From Chloroherpetonaceae bacterium (GTDB lineage Bacteria; Bacteroidota; Chlorobiia; Chlorobiales; Chloroherpetonaceae): 64,000 nt of DNA. The notes under the pieces were generated by a model, which saw only the letters and a program-made list of their open reading frames with translations, did not search any database and was not told where the DNA came from. Positions 56,026 to 64,000 of this stretch are shown here, in pieces. The stretch covers positions 1 to 64,000 of the forward strand of contig JANQGG010000070.1 of the NCBI GenBank assembly GCA_028277445.1, written 5' to 3'. A program made the translations under genes and the position numbers. Within the stretch, counting starts at the first letter, position 1, and each line of letters starts with the position of its first letter.

Positions 56026-56441
56026 TTATTGTATTATTAGATACCAACATCATACTTGATTTTCTTCTTGAGCGTAAACCCTTCATTGAGCAATCTGAAA
56101 AAATTCTTCAATTATCATTCGATAATAAAATAAAAGCTTATATATCTGCAACAACAATTACTGATATATATTATATCATTCAAAAAGAAATAGATAAAGA
56201 AACAGCAAAAAACTTTATATCAGAAGTATTAAAATTTATTGACATTGCGTCAGTTGATAAATTAGTTATTGAAGAAGCGTTAAATTCATCTTTAGACGAT
56301 TTTGAGGATGCTGTGCAAGAAAATACAGCGCTCCATCATAATTTCAATTATATAATCACAAGAAATATACATGATTATAAAACCTCAAAAATAAAAGCTC
56401 TAACCCCTTCCAAATTTTACAATGAAGTAGATATTGCTTAA
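56022..56441 (+). CDS. PIN-domain (VapC-like) toxin in the cas locus
   Basis: A 139-residue toxin with VLLDTNIILDFLLERKPF at the start, TTITDIYYI in the middle and the acidic DDFEDAVQ with ITRNIHDY. Ordinary VapC-type ribonuclease. With its antitoxin it lies between cas6 and the WYL regulator, bounded by TGATGAAT-type repeats, which suggests an insertion rather than a cas component. Confidence 0.85.
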   Translation: MIIVLLDTNIILDFLLERKPFIEQSEKILQLSFDNKIKAYISATTITDIYYIIQKEIDKETAKNFISEVLKFIDIASVDKLVIEEALNSSLDDFEDAVQENTALHHNFNYIITRNIHDYKTSKIKALTPSKFYNEVDIA

Positions 56442-56497
56442 TCAAGTATTATTTCAACTCATTACAAAATTTCACCCCAATTCAAAATTCTTTGTCC

Positions 56498-56535
56498 ATA
56501 ATTTATCATCTATCGTACATCATTTATCATAAATT
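56498..56535. repeat. Inverted copy of the TGATGAAT debris
   Basis: Reads ATAATTTATCATC and ATCATTTATCATAAATTT, the reverse complement type of the array at 55553-55600. Confidence 0.5.
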
Positions 56536-56598
56536 TAGCGTATTGGACATTCTGTGTCTGACCAACCTCCGTATTATTAACCCGGTAAATCAATTTTT

Positions 56599-57573
56599 AT
56601 GAAAAACACGCGCAGCATCTACCATCGCATGAAGATCATTGACGATGCCTTAAGGCAAAATGCCTTTCCGAATTGTCGCTCGCTTGCCGAGTTGCTGGAA
56701 GTCAGCCAAAAAAGTATCCAACGCGATTTGGAGTATATGCGCGATATGCTTGGCGCCCCGATTCGTTACAATCCTCAAAAAAGAGGGTACGATTATTCGG
56801 AGAGCGGCTACTACTTACCGGCTGTTTTTTTAAAGACACAGGAAAAACGCGCGCTTCGGGTGTTAAAACAAGCCCTGAAGCCTTACAAATCCACGCCCTA
56901 TTTTTCTGAAATTAAACAGGCTGTAGATAAAGTGTTTGAATCCCTGCCCATTACACTGTTTGAAGATACAACCCAAGACCTTGTCTCTTTTGAGCCGCCT
57001 CCAAGCGCTGAGGTTGATAAAATGATTTTCCAAACGATTGATCGGGCGGTTCAGAACAAAAATAAGATAACGATGACTTACTACTCTGCTTCATCCGATC
57101 AAACCAACTGGCGAACCGTCCATCCCTACCACCTTCACCATGTGCAAGGCGTTTGGTATGTGATTGCGTTTTGTGAAACCCGGAATGCGGTTCGCTCTTT
57201 TGCCTTAAGCCGGATTTCACATGTAACGCTATCAGAACATACATTTCAACCCGATGATGAATTTAATTTGCATGACTATTTAAACGATGCGTTTGAGATG
57301 GTGCGCCAAGAAACGCCAATGCAGGTAGAGTTAAAATTTTCCGCATACCAGGCGCGATGGATTCGCGAAAGAGTCTGGCACGCATCCCAGGAACTCTTGC
57401 CTCAGTCTGACGGCTCTTTAGTTGTAAGGTTTAAAAGTTCGGGTTTGGATTCTTTAAAGCGATGGATACTGCGCTACGGGGCTGAAGTGGAAGTTCTGCA
57501 GCCCGAAGAACTCCGCCGGGCTATCCGAGATGAAATCCAAAAAATGGGCACGCTATACGAAGAGCAGGTTTAA
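56599..57573 (+). CDS. WYL-domain transcription regulator
   Basis: The 324-residue regulator has an N-terminal winged HTH (LAELLEVSQKSIQRDLEYM), then a WYL domain (MTYYSASSDQTNWRTVHPYHL, GVWYVIAFCETRNAVRSFAL) and a C-terminal WCX part. WYL proteins often sense nucleic-acid ligands and regulate CRISPR and other defence genes. Its position inside the cas locus supports control of this operon. Confidence 0.9.
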   Translation: MKNTRSIYHRMKIIDDALRQNAFPNCRSLAELLEVSQKSIQRDLEYMRDMLGAPIRYNPQKRGYDYSESGYYLPAVFLKTQEKRALRVLKQALKPYKSTPYFSEIKQAVDKVFESLPITLFEDTTQDLVSFEPPPSAEVDKMIFQTIDRAVQNKNKITMTYYSASSDQTNWRTVHPYHLHHVQGVWYVIAFCETRNAVRSFALSRISHVTLSEHTFQPDDEFNLHDYLNDAFEMVRQETPMQVELKFSAYQARWIRERVWHASQELLPQSDGSLVVRFKSSGLDSLKRWILRYGAEVEVLQPEELRRAIRDEIQKMGTLYEEQV

Positions 57574-57574
57574 A

Positions 57575-57790
57575 ACCGAAGGGCTGGTTTTAAACCCAAC
57601 CAAACAACCATGCGCAAAGCGCCAAAGGGCAGACCTATGTGTCTGCGAATGGCTGGTTTAAAACCTGCCCACGTCCAAACGAAACCTGCCCAAACCAAGA
57701 AGGTACGCGCGAGAAGGTGGGTTTGAAACCCACCCAGCCCAAACACAAATGAAAAACAGACCTATGCAACAGCCAATACATGCATGACTG
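57575..57790. repeat. Gene-free stretch with three imperfect palindromic units
   Basis: Units built on GGTTTTAAACC and GGTGGGTTT-G-AAACCCACC occur near 57588, 57650 and 57716, with the hairpin GCAGAC/GTCTGC between them. Not regularly spaced, so not a CRISPR array. Confidence 0.5.
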
Positions 57791-57840
57791 ATCTGTGGAA
57801 TAAATCAGGAAAAATCAATAACTAAAACCGCTTACAAAAA

Positions 57841-58506
57841 ATGAAACACACAATAAAAATCATGTTCATTGGGTTGATGCTCTCGGCATGTGCCGCGCCA
57901 ATCTACAACCTCACTAAAACGCAATATGTCCATCAGGCCTTTAGCGCTGAGCAACTACAAAACGGCGGGCTTTGCCTTTTGCCAATTACAGCCGGAGAAG
58001 GCCAGGAAGGATATCGCAGGCCGCTTGGCAACTTTATGAATCAATACCTGACACAATCTGTTGATAGCGCTAAAAATTTAACATGGCAGGAAACAATGCA
58101 GAAATTGAATGACAACAATAAGGTATCTATTTATGAATCCATCATCATGAGCTATCAAAAAACATCTATTTTGAATAAGGAAAAACTAAAACAATTAAAA
58201 ACCACCCTGGAGGTCGACTTTGCTTTGTATTGCTCCCTTCAGGATTTTTCTGAAAAAACAGAAACTTCTTACAATTTTTTTTCTGGTTATAGCACCAATA
58301 AAACTGCAAATGTACAAGCGCATTGTTTGGTTATTAATCTGAATACCGGGGATGTTATGCAGGAAATCATCGGGCGGGCTAAATCCGTGGGGAATGAAAT
58401 GTCTTATAACAGAGAGTACGATCAATACGCCGATATTCTAGCCAGGGCCGTTCTTTCGCAACTTCCGGGATCAAAAGTTCAACCTCCCGATGAAAAAACC
58501 TTGTAA
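57841..58506 (+). CDS. Lipoprotein of unknown function in the cas locus
   Basis: A 221-residue protein with a lipobox after a short signal peptide (FIGLMLSACAAP), so it is probably attached to a membrane by Cys17. The rest (PITAGEGQEGYRRPLGNF, ADILARAVLSQLPGS) has no known family. It lies between the WYL gene and cas8 on the same strand. Whether it belongs to the defence system is open. Confidence 0.65.
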   Translation: MKHTIKIMFIGLMLSACAAPIYNLTKTQYVHQAFSAEQLQNGGLCLLPITAGEGQEGYRRPLGNFMNQYLTQSVDSAKNLTWQETMQKLNDNNKVSIYESIIMSYQKTSILNKEKLKQLKTTLEVDFALYCSLQDFSEKTETSYNFFSGYSTNKTANVQAHCLVINLNTGDVMQEIIGRAKSVGNEMSYNREYDQYADILARAVLSQLPGSKVQPPDEKTL

Positions 58507-58602
58507 GGGTCATTCTCTGAATCAGCCTTTGATGATAGGTGAGATACCTCGGCCTGTCCCGATACAAACGCTTGCATTTCATCCAAAAAAACGATAAAAT
58601 TT

Positions 58603-58788
58603 ATGAAACGACCCTATAAGAAAAAGCTAAAAATTGTGACTAGCCCCGCTCGTTTAAATACAGACTTTTCCATTACCCTGGAAAGCCAAATAAAAAAAGA
58701 AAAAGATATATCGCCTGTGCTCGATTCCGTTCCCGTCAGGCTGATTGTGGTTCAGGGGTGGGAAGAAATCCCAGCTAAAAATAAATGA
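58603..58788 (+). CDS. 61-residue basic protein upstream of cas8
   Basis: A 61-residue basic frame (MKRPYKKKLKIVTSPARLNT, tail VRLIVVQGWEEIPAKNK) eight bases before cas8. No family. Possible small subunit or leader gene for the effector; alternatively a chance frame. Confidence 0.45.
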   Translation: MKRPYKKKLKIVTSPARLNTDFSITLESQIKKEKDISPVLDSVPVRLIVVQGWEEIPAKNK

Positions 58789-58796
58789 TTTAAAGC

Positions 58797-61055
58797 ATGA
58801 TAAAATTTCAATACACAGGAAATCCATTTGTGGATACTGGACTTGCTGTAATGGTTGCAATTTCTGATAAAGAAACACTTAGCGAAATTAATGAAAATGA
58901 CTTTGAATCAATATTTCATGAAGCTAAATGGCTGGGCATTACAAATCGTAAATTGAAAGCTACTAATTCAGTTATTTTAAATAATCCATTATTACAAAGC
59001 GGTTATACAAAAGAGAAAACCATATCAACTGCAATAAAGGAAAAACACAAACTTCTTAAAAAAAGAGATGACTTGAATGAAAAGTTAAATAATATCAAAT
59101 CTGATAAGTTGGATATTATAAAAAATGAGATTTCCCTTATTACTCAAGAATTTGATGGTGCTTCTAATCAAAAAGAAAAAGATAAGTTAAAAAGAAAACT
59201 TGGCAAAAAAGAAGAAGCTTTTGATAAAGAAGTTCTAAGAATAGAAAAACAGAAAAATAAAATTAAGAATCAAATAATTGAAGCTGATAGTGTTCTTTCT
59301 GTTTATGAAAATAGAATTACTAACAATTCAGATAGAGGGTTGATTCAATACAGCGCAATTTTAGAGGCACTGGCAAATGATTTTCTTTCTAATGATAAAC
59401 AGGATGTTCCTTTATGTGAAGTCACAGGTGTATATCCTGCTACGCAAATATTCAACTCATTAAGTGATATTATTACTAAAAAATTTTTGCTTACTTCTTC
59501 AGAAATTAAAAAGACGTATGATTATCAAATTGGCCGCGATTGGTTTCCCTTGGCTGGAAGTTTAGGGAATGATGCGCAAGCATTACCGGCAGGTAGTCGA
59601 AGTCCTCATATCAGTGCATTAGCTATTTTAGCCGCACAGCTTTTGCCAATGGGCGTTATTTCTGTTAAGCGTTTCGTCAAAGGTGAGGCCAAGTCGTTTT
59701 TAGTTTGCTTACAGTTTAATATTCCTGAGGTTAATGAGTTGATTGTAAAAAGAATTTATGAAGATGTTCATAGCAAAGTTCAGTTGGCAAGCGAAAGGAA
59801 TAAAGTTAAAACTATCGGTACCGGTAAAGGATCAAAATCATTAAGTCTTTTTTTAATAGAACAACTTAAAGAACTTTCTATTCACAAAGAGTATCATAAC
59901 ATTGAACATCTTCATCTAAATGTTTGGCTATTCTCAAACTTCGGTACCGGCGCCGATTGTGATTATTTTGAAGTCCCTAATGCTTCATTAAAGTTTCTGA
60001 TTCAGGCTTCAAAAACATTTCATGAGGAATTGCATGAAATGTTATTACAAGAATCAAATAAAACCATATCCTTGCTGGAAGCTATTGAACACCATGAAGA
60101 TTACATGCCGCTTTATCCATATAAAAACAGTAAAAAAGTCGCAAAAACACTTCTTGCCAAGGCAAGTAAAATACTTGAGAATTATGATGAGGATGAACAT
60201 GATGAATTAACAGAAGCTACACTTGAGAATACAAAAATTGCCAAACGCAAAACATTGGTTGAACAATTACAAGCAAAACTAAAGAACTTTAAAAAAGATA
60301 AAACCCTAAAAAGTGAGATTCAAATTCTTATCTCTGAAATCGAAAAAAGCCAAAGTCGACCTGCATCAAAAGAGTTGTTCAAGCTTTACCAAACTCAAAT
60401 AGTCGGGAGAAATGTTAATGCGCTTATTGTTGCAGAGCGAATAGCTTTGTACTTAAAAACAACAATGATAACAGATAAAGAACAAACACTTATAGAGAAA
60501 TGGATAAATAACGATAGGGATAAGAGATTTCGTAAAGAAATACAATTCCGTGTCAAAGAAAAAATTATAGAAATGGCTTTTGCAGGAAAAATGACACTTT
60601 ATGATTATATCAACCTTTTTCCTAAAGAAAATATAATGCCTCTAAAAACATCGTTTTTTGGCTGGAATTATATTTGGTTTTATTTAAATCATGATAATTT
60701 AGATGATTCACTTCCTAATCCTTCAGGAGATCACACAATGTTTACACATCCGAAAGTCAATAAATTTGCCGAAGATTATTTTGATTTTTGTCTTAATGAA
60801 AAGAATTATAGCAAAAGAAATTTTGAAAAGAAAGTATTGGAGTTATTTCAAAAAAATCAAATTACTCCAAGAATAATGCAAGAATGGTTTTGTGAGTTGG
60901 CTTCAAAATATGAAGGTTATACTTCTGAAGAATGGGATGATTTATGTAAAGACGAAAACGGATATGATGCAATCTATGAAATTCGCTTTCAGTTAAGGTT
61001 ACACTTTATAAATCTTTTTCGCGAGTTCAATTGGAAATCAACAATAAAAAATTAA
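58797..61055 (+). CDS. cas8: Type I-B effector large subunit Cas8 (Cst1-like)
   Basis: The 752-residue protein begins YTGNPFVDTGLAVMVAI, the signature of Cst1/Cas8 of type I-B (Tneap-like) systems, and would recognise the protospacer edge as part of Cascade. It is long for the family because of two coiled-coil, Lys/Glu-rich insertions at about 73-168 and 472-520. The usual pairs of zinc Cys are not seen; only PLCEVTGVYPA is near that place. It starts the run cas8-cas7-cas5-cas3. Confidence 0.85.
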   Translation: MIKFQYTGNPFVDTGLAVMVAISDKETLSEINENDFESIFHEAKWLGITNRKLKATNSVILNNPLLQSGYTKEKTISTAIKEKHKLLKKRDDLNEKLNNIKSDKLDIIKNEISLITQEFDGASNQKEKDKLKRKLGKKEEAFDKEVLRIEKQKNKIKNQIIEADSVLSVYENRITNNSDRGLIQYSAILEALANDFLSNDKQDVPLCEVTGVYPATQIFNSLSDIITKKFLLTSSEIKKTYDYQIGRDWFPLAGSLGNDAQALPAGSRSPHISALAILAAQLLPMGVISVKRFVKGEAKSFLVCLQFNIPEVNELIVKRIYEDVHSKVQLASERNKVKTIGTGKGSKSLSLFLIEQLKELSIHKEYHNIEHLHLNVWLFSNFGTGADCDYFEVPNASLKFLIQASKTFHEELHEMLLQESNKTISLLEAIEHHEDYMPLYPYKNSKKVAKTLLAKASKILENYDEDEHDELTEATLENTKIAKRKTLVEQLQAKLKNFKKDKTLKSEIQILISEIEKSQSRPASKELFKLYQTQIVGRNVNALIVAERIALYLKTTMITDKEQTLIEKWINNDRDKRFRKEIQFRVKEKIIEMAFAGKMTLYDYINLFPKENIMPLKTSFFGWNYIWFYLNHDNLDDSLPNPSGDHTMFTHPKVNKFAEDYFDFCLNEKNYSKRNFEKKVLELFQKNQITPRIMQEWFCELASKYEGYTSEEWDDLCKDENGYDAIYEIRFQLRLHFINLFREFNWKSTIKN

Positions 61056-61066
61056 GGGGGAAAATA

Positions 61067-62323
61067 ATGTCAAAACAAATGACTCATATAATCGGGACTT
61101 TTCTTATCTCCGGGAATGGAGCTTTCCTTAACAGCCCCGGAATAGAAAATGACGTTACTGTTCCTAAAACATTTTATACTCTTGATGAAAGAGGTAAACA
61201 AGTTCGTGTGCCTTATGTATCTTCACAAGCATGGAAGCGATGGTTACGTGAAACATTCAAAGAAGAAAATCCGGAAGAGCCTCAAGCAAATATTAAAGTG
61301 CTACAGGTTGATGAAAAAAAACATACGCCAAAGAAAATAGGAACTGATATGAATCCTATTACATGTATTGAAGATGACATTTTTGGTTATATGAGGACTG
61401 AAAAAAAGGATAAAGATGAAGGTGATAATACTGGTGAAAACGATGAAGATAATGATACCTCAGTTAATACAGGTGAAAAGGAAAAGAAGAAAAAAAATAC
61501 AGTTAAACCGTTGGTACGGACATCACCTTTTCAAGCCTCAATTCTTGCTTCTATTCGAAAAATTGCAAGCAGAACACAAGATGAAGGATGGGTTAAGCCT
61601 ACAGGCGCAACTCAAGAAATTATCGACAAGAACATTGAGTATACCACTGATTCATTACCCTATAAAACTGAATTTTATGATACAAACCTTCAAGGAATTT
61701 TCGGTTTGGCTTATCATCGGTTAGGGGTATTTAGGAACGAAGGTGATAGAATAGAATTAGATGTTAAATTGGCAGAGCAGTGTTTAGAAAAAGGAGATAT
61801 TAAAAGAATTAACGGTGAAAGTAAAATTTATGAATTGGTCAATAATGATAGAAAAGAAAGAACCTCAAAAATATTAAAAGCGCTTGTAAATATGAGAGGT
61901 GGCGCGAAACAAACGGCTTTTGCAACTCCGGTTCATCCACAAGTTATCATATTGGCCGGTTTAAGCTGCGGAAATCTCATCTTTAATAACCTATTTAAAG
62001 ACACAGTTGACGGCCCCATATTAAATATTGAAGCTCTAAAAGAGATTTTGAATGATTATAAAGACAGATTAGCAACAAAAGTATACATCGGTGTAAGAAC
62101 AGGATATTTAAACCCTGAAAATGAAAAACGTTTAAAGTTTATTTCAAATCATAGTATTCAGCAAAATTTAGCAGAAAAGAAAGATGAAACAGAGAAAATA
62201 GAAACTTGGGGTGAAGGTATAACCGTCATTATAACAACTCCAATTCAAGCTGTTTCTCAATTTATAAATGAATTACCTGAAAAGGGATTAGAAATTAAAG
62301 TAGAAAAGAATGAAGCCGATTAA
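61067..62323 (+). CDS. cas7: Cas7 backbone subunit (Cst2/DevR-like)
   Basis: Start ATG 61067 (MSKQMTHIIGTFLISGNGAF) after AAGGGGG. The 418-residue protein forms the Cascade backbone along the guide RNA. It has the RRM-like start and PYVSSQAWKRWLRETF, MRGGAKQTAFATPVHPQVI in the second half. Residues 111-148 are a strongly charged, Asn/Lys/Glu-rich loop that is probably disordered and unlike most homologues. cas5 overlaps its end by 14 bases. Confidence 0.88.
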   Translation: MSKQMTHIIGTFLISGNGAFLNSPGIENDVTVPKTFYTLDERGKQVRVPYVSSQAWKRWLRETFKEENPEEPQANIKVLQVDEKKHTPKKIGTDMNPITCIEDDIFGYMRTEKKDKDEGDNTGENDEDNDTSVNTGEKEKKKKNTVKPLVRTSPFQASILASIRKIASRTQDEGWVKPTGATQEIIDKNIEYTTDSLPYKTEFYDTNLQGIFGLAYHRLGVFRNEGDRIELDVKLAEQCLEKGDIKRINGESKIYELVNNDRKERTSKILKALVNMRGGAKQTAFATPVHPQVIILAGLSCGNLIFNNLFKDTVDGPILNIEALKEILNDYKDRLATKVYIGVRTGYLNPENEKRLKFISNHSIQQNLAEKKDETEKIETWGEGITVIITTPIQAVSQFINELPEKGLEIKVEKNEAD

Positions 62324-63002
62324 ATTACTAAATGTGCTAATTAGCGGATGGACAGCGACATTCCGTATTCCTTTTCTTTATTCCGGTACGGGAATTACAT
62401 CCCCTGTGCCGCCGTATAGCACGATATTGGGTATGATTGGCAACATATCGGCACGTGAGATCTATCCGAAAGACGTAGGGAAAATCGGATATATCTTTCG
62501 AAGCGAAAGTATTGCATCGGATTTGGAAAGGACAGTGAGATACTCTGTTGATAAAGGCGTTTTCTCACTTAATGATGAAAAGAAAAGGTATGGTATTGTC
62601 AATCGTCAATTTCACGTCAATCCGATTTTAGAATTATACTTGCAAAATCTGGATTTAAAAGAAGTTTTTGAAAATCCGAAAAATCCTCCGGCATTAGGAC
62701 GTTCGCAGGATTTATGTTGGATTGAGTCGGTAAAAGTTGTAGAGGCTAACGCTGTTGAATCAGCTCCAATAAGCGGAACCTTGCTACCTTTTCCTCACCC
62801 GGGAGCAAGTGGATTAATTCTTGTCTTACCGGAATACTTTAGTAATAATAAAACCGGCTTTACTCGCACAACTGAAAAAATGGGACGATTCCAAGCCGTA
62901 AAATATGATGCTAACGCATCGAATCTTAAGGCTGTTCGTCCCAATAGTTTTTACTCAATTAATGAATCTGATAAATATATCTATCTCCATTCTTTTACAT
63001 GA
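62310..63002 (+). CDS. cas5: Cas5 subunit
   Basis: The 230-residue protein starts MKPIKLLNVLISGWTATFRI and contains PPYSTILGMIGNISAREIYP, the Cas5 RAMP fold signature of the Cas5t group. It binds the 5' handle of the guide RNA. It overlaps cas7 at its start and cas3 by the ATGA at 62999. Confidence 0.88.
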   Translation: MKPIKLLNVLISGWTATFRIPFLYSGTGITSPVPPYSTILGMIGNISAREIYPKDVGKIGYIFRSESIASDLERTVRYSVDKGVFSLNDEKKRYGIVNRQFHVNPILELYLQNLDLKEVFENPKNPPALGRSQDLCWIESVKVVEANAVESAPISGTLLPFPHPGASGLILVLPEYFSNNKTGFTRTTEKMGRFQAVKYDANASNLKAVRPNSFYSINESDKYIYLHSFT

Positions 63003-64000
63003 GCATTGAACTTTGGGCTAAAAGTCCAAAAAAAGGTCGGAAAACGGGTGAATTATTAATTACGCATTCTATTAATGTTGCACGAGTTTCAAATGAAATT
63101 TTAAATAAGTCCCCTTTACCGGAAGAATACAAAAGGCAAATTCACAAAATGCTTTTTACAAGTTGTGCATTACATGATGCCGGAAAAGCTGCAAAAGGGT
63201 TTCAGGAATCTCTTAGGACGAATATGTCTTGGGGAAAACGGCATGAAATTCTTTCTGCTGCAATCGTCGCTCAAATTTGCCCGGACATAGCTGTTGAAGG
63301 ATTATTCGCTATTATTACTCATCATAAATCTATCTTGCCGGATAATACTACTGAAGAAAATATAAAAAAGTGTTTGAATAGCGAGCAATTACCTTTTGAC
63401 GGTAATAGCATTTGGTTTGAGATGTTATCAGAGTTAAACAACAATTATTACCCTCTAAAAGAATATTTGAATCATTTAAAGATAATTCTTTCGTTAGAAT
63501 ATGATTTGAATCTATTGAACGAAGATTTGAAAGAACTTGGAATTGGTATTGACAAGTTCTTATTAAATAGAACATATCAAAAAACATGGGCAAAGCGAAA
63601 AAATATTAATTTACGTAATGCCAGTATCATACGAGGCCTTTTAATTACAAGTGATCATTTGGCTTCTTCAGGTGAGACTAAGTTGCCGGATATTCCAGTC
63701 TTACAAGATTATAATGAGGTCATCTTAAGAAAAGAGCTTAAAGGGAAAGCGGCTCTTCCTTTTCAAAAAGTCTGCGGTTCAGTAATTGGTTCGGCAATTC
63801 TTAAAGCGCCGACAGGTTCGGGAAAAACGCTCGGAATGCTGCTCTGGGCATCTAACAATCAATTGGAAAACGGGCGTTTTTTCTATACGCTTCCTTACAC
63901 AGCCAGTATTAATGCCATGCACCAACGCCTTTCCAAAATCTTTTGCAGCAATTCGGTCGGCGTGTTGCATAGCAAAAACACGGCATATTTATTTAGACTT
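62999..64000 (+). CDS. cas3: Cas3 helicase-nuclease (3' partial)
   Basis: Only the first 334 residues are visible, ending at the window edge with the frame open. They start MSIELWAKSPKKGRKTGELL, show the HD nuclease metal site (H23; HD at 59-60 in LHDAGKAAKGF; ITHHKSIL), and the helicase Walker A LKAPTGSGKTLGML with K276. The nuclease domain is fused to the helicase, the common order. Cas3 degrades DNA marked by Cascade. Confidence 0.92.
   Translation, partial: MSIELWAKSPKKGRKTGELLITHSINVARVSNEILNKSPLPEEYKRQIHKMLFTSCALHDAGKAAKGFQESLRTNMSWGKRHEILSAAIVAQICPDIAVEGLFAIITHHKSILPDNTTEENIKKCLNSEQLPFDGNSIWFEMLSELNNNYYPLKEYLNHLKIILSLEYDLNLLNEDLKELGIGIDKFLLNRTYQKTWAKRKNINLRNASIIRGLLITSDHLASSGETKLPDIPVLQDYNEVILRKELKGKAALPFQKVCGSVIGSAILKAPTGSGKTLGMLLWASNNQLENGRFFYTLPYTASINAMHQRLSKIFCSNSVGVLHSKNTAYLFRL

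Noticed and set aside
57575-57790. Repeat units in the cas locus considered as a CRISPR array
   Set aside because: The units are palindromic, of unequal length and irregularly spaced, with no constant repeat.

Overview
The window looks like a chromosomal segment from a Gram-negative member of the Bacteroidota/Chlorobiota (FCB) group, perhaps a Chloroherpeton- or Ignavibacteria-like lineage. The main signs are a secreted protein ending in a type IX secretion sorting domain (NYPNPFNP), a BamA-like barrel, a TolC-HlyD-MacB-type efflux set, a B12-dependent class II ribonucleotide reductase and moderate G+C. Several promoters fit the ordinary TTGACA-17-TATAAT pattern (1998, 34448, 37434, 44064), which argues against classical Bacteroidetes promoters. 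The species assignment is an inference.

Layout: 0-2.9 kb holds a GLUG-repeat surface protein and a small secreted protein. 2.9-18 kb is mainly minus-strand housekeeping: nrdJ, a NucS-like/DUF5655 gene, aspS, dnaX (split by a -1 frame change at an A10 run), an MFS carrier, purQ, purS, pssA and a large OmpA-FecR-Ig-barrel protein. 18-34 kb carries panB, a lipoyl ligase/octanoyltransferase, a BamA-like protein, a glycosyltransferase, ddl, a small phosphatase, a TPR protein with an acidic motif array, and an efflux operon. At 34-35.6 kb a higBA toxin-antitoxin module sits between the last permease gene and a decayed duplicate of that gene's 3' end. 37.4-43.1 kb has tRNA-Gly, then tRNA-Ser(CGA) followed by a probable island: a type IIG-like restriction-methylase, an HTH/PIN toxin-antitoxin pair, a 12-bp copy of the tRNA-Ser 3' end, a broken vapC with its antitoxin, and a degenerate tRNA-Ser copy.

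43.7-51 kb includes a cold-shock gene with a structured leader, an SDR, galE, and a sulfur-transfer cluster: JAMM peptidase, cysteine synthase, an unknown protein, a second JAMM peptidase, a DMT transporter, and a fused CysO/MoaD-MoeB-rhodanese protein. The ubiquitin-like part of that fusion has an internal Gly-Gly followed by one Ser codon (TCA, one base from TGA) and then Met. The cluster resembles the protein-thiocarboxylate route to cysteine. 51-54.7 kb is rich in dispersed palindromic repeats around a Kef-type antiporter. 54.7-64 kb is a type I-B-like CRISPR-Cas locus: cas6, an inserted vapBC-like pair, a WYL regulator, a lipoprotein, a 61-residue protein, then cas8 (Cst1-like), cas7 (Cst2/DevR-like), cas5 and cas3, the last cut by the window end. 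No CRISPR array, cas1, cas2 or cas4 is visible.

The strongest leads are the dnaX slippage site, the internal Gly-Gly fusion beside two JAMM peptidases, the tRNA-Ser island, and the higBA insertion with gene-end duplication.
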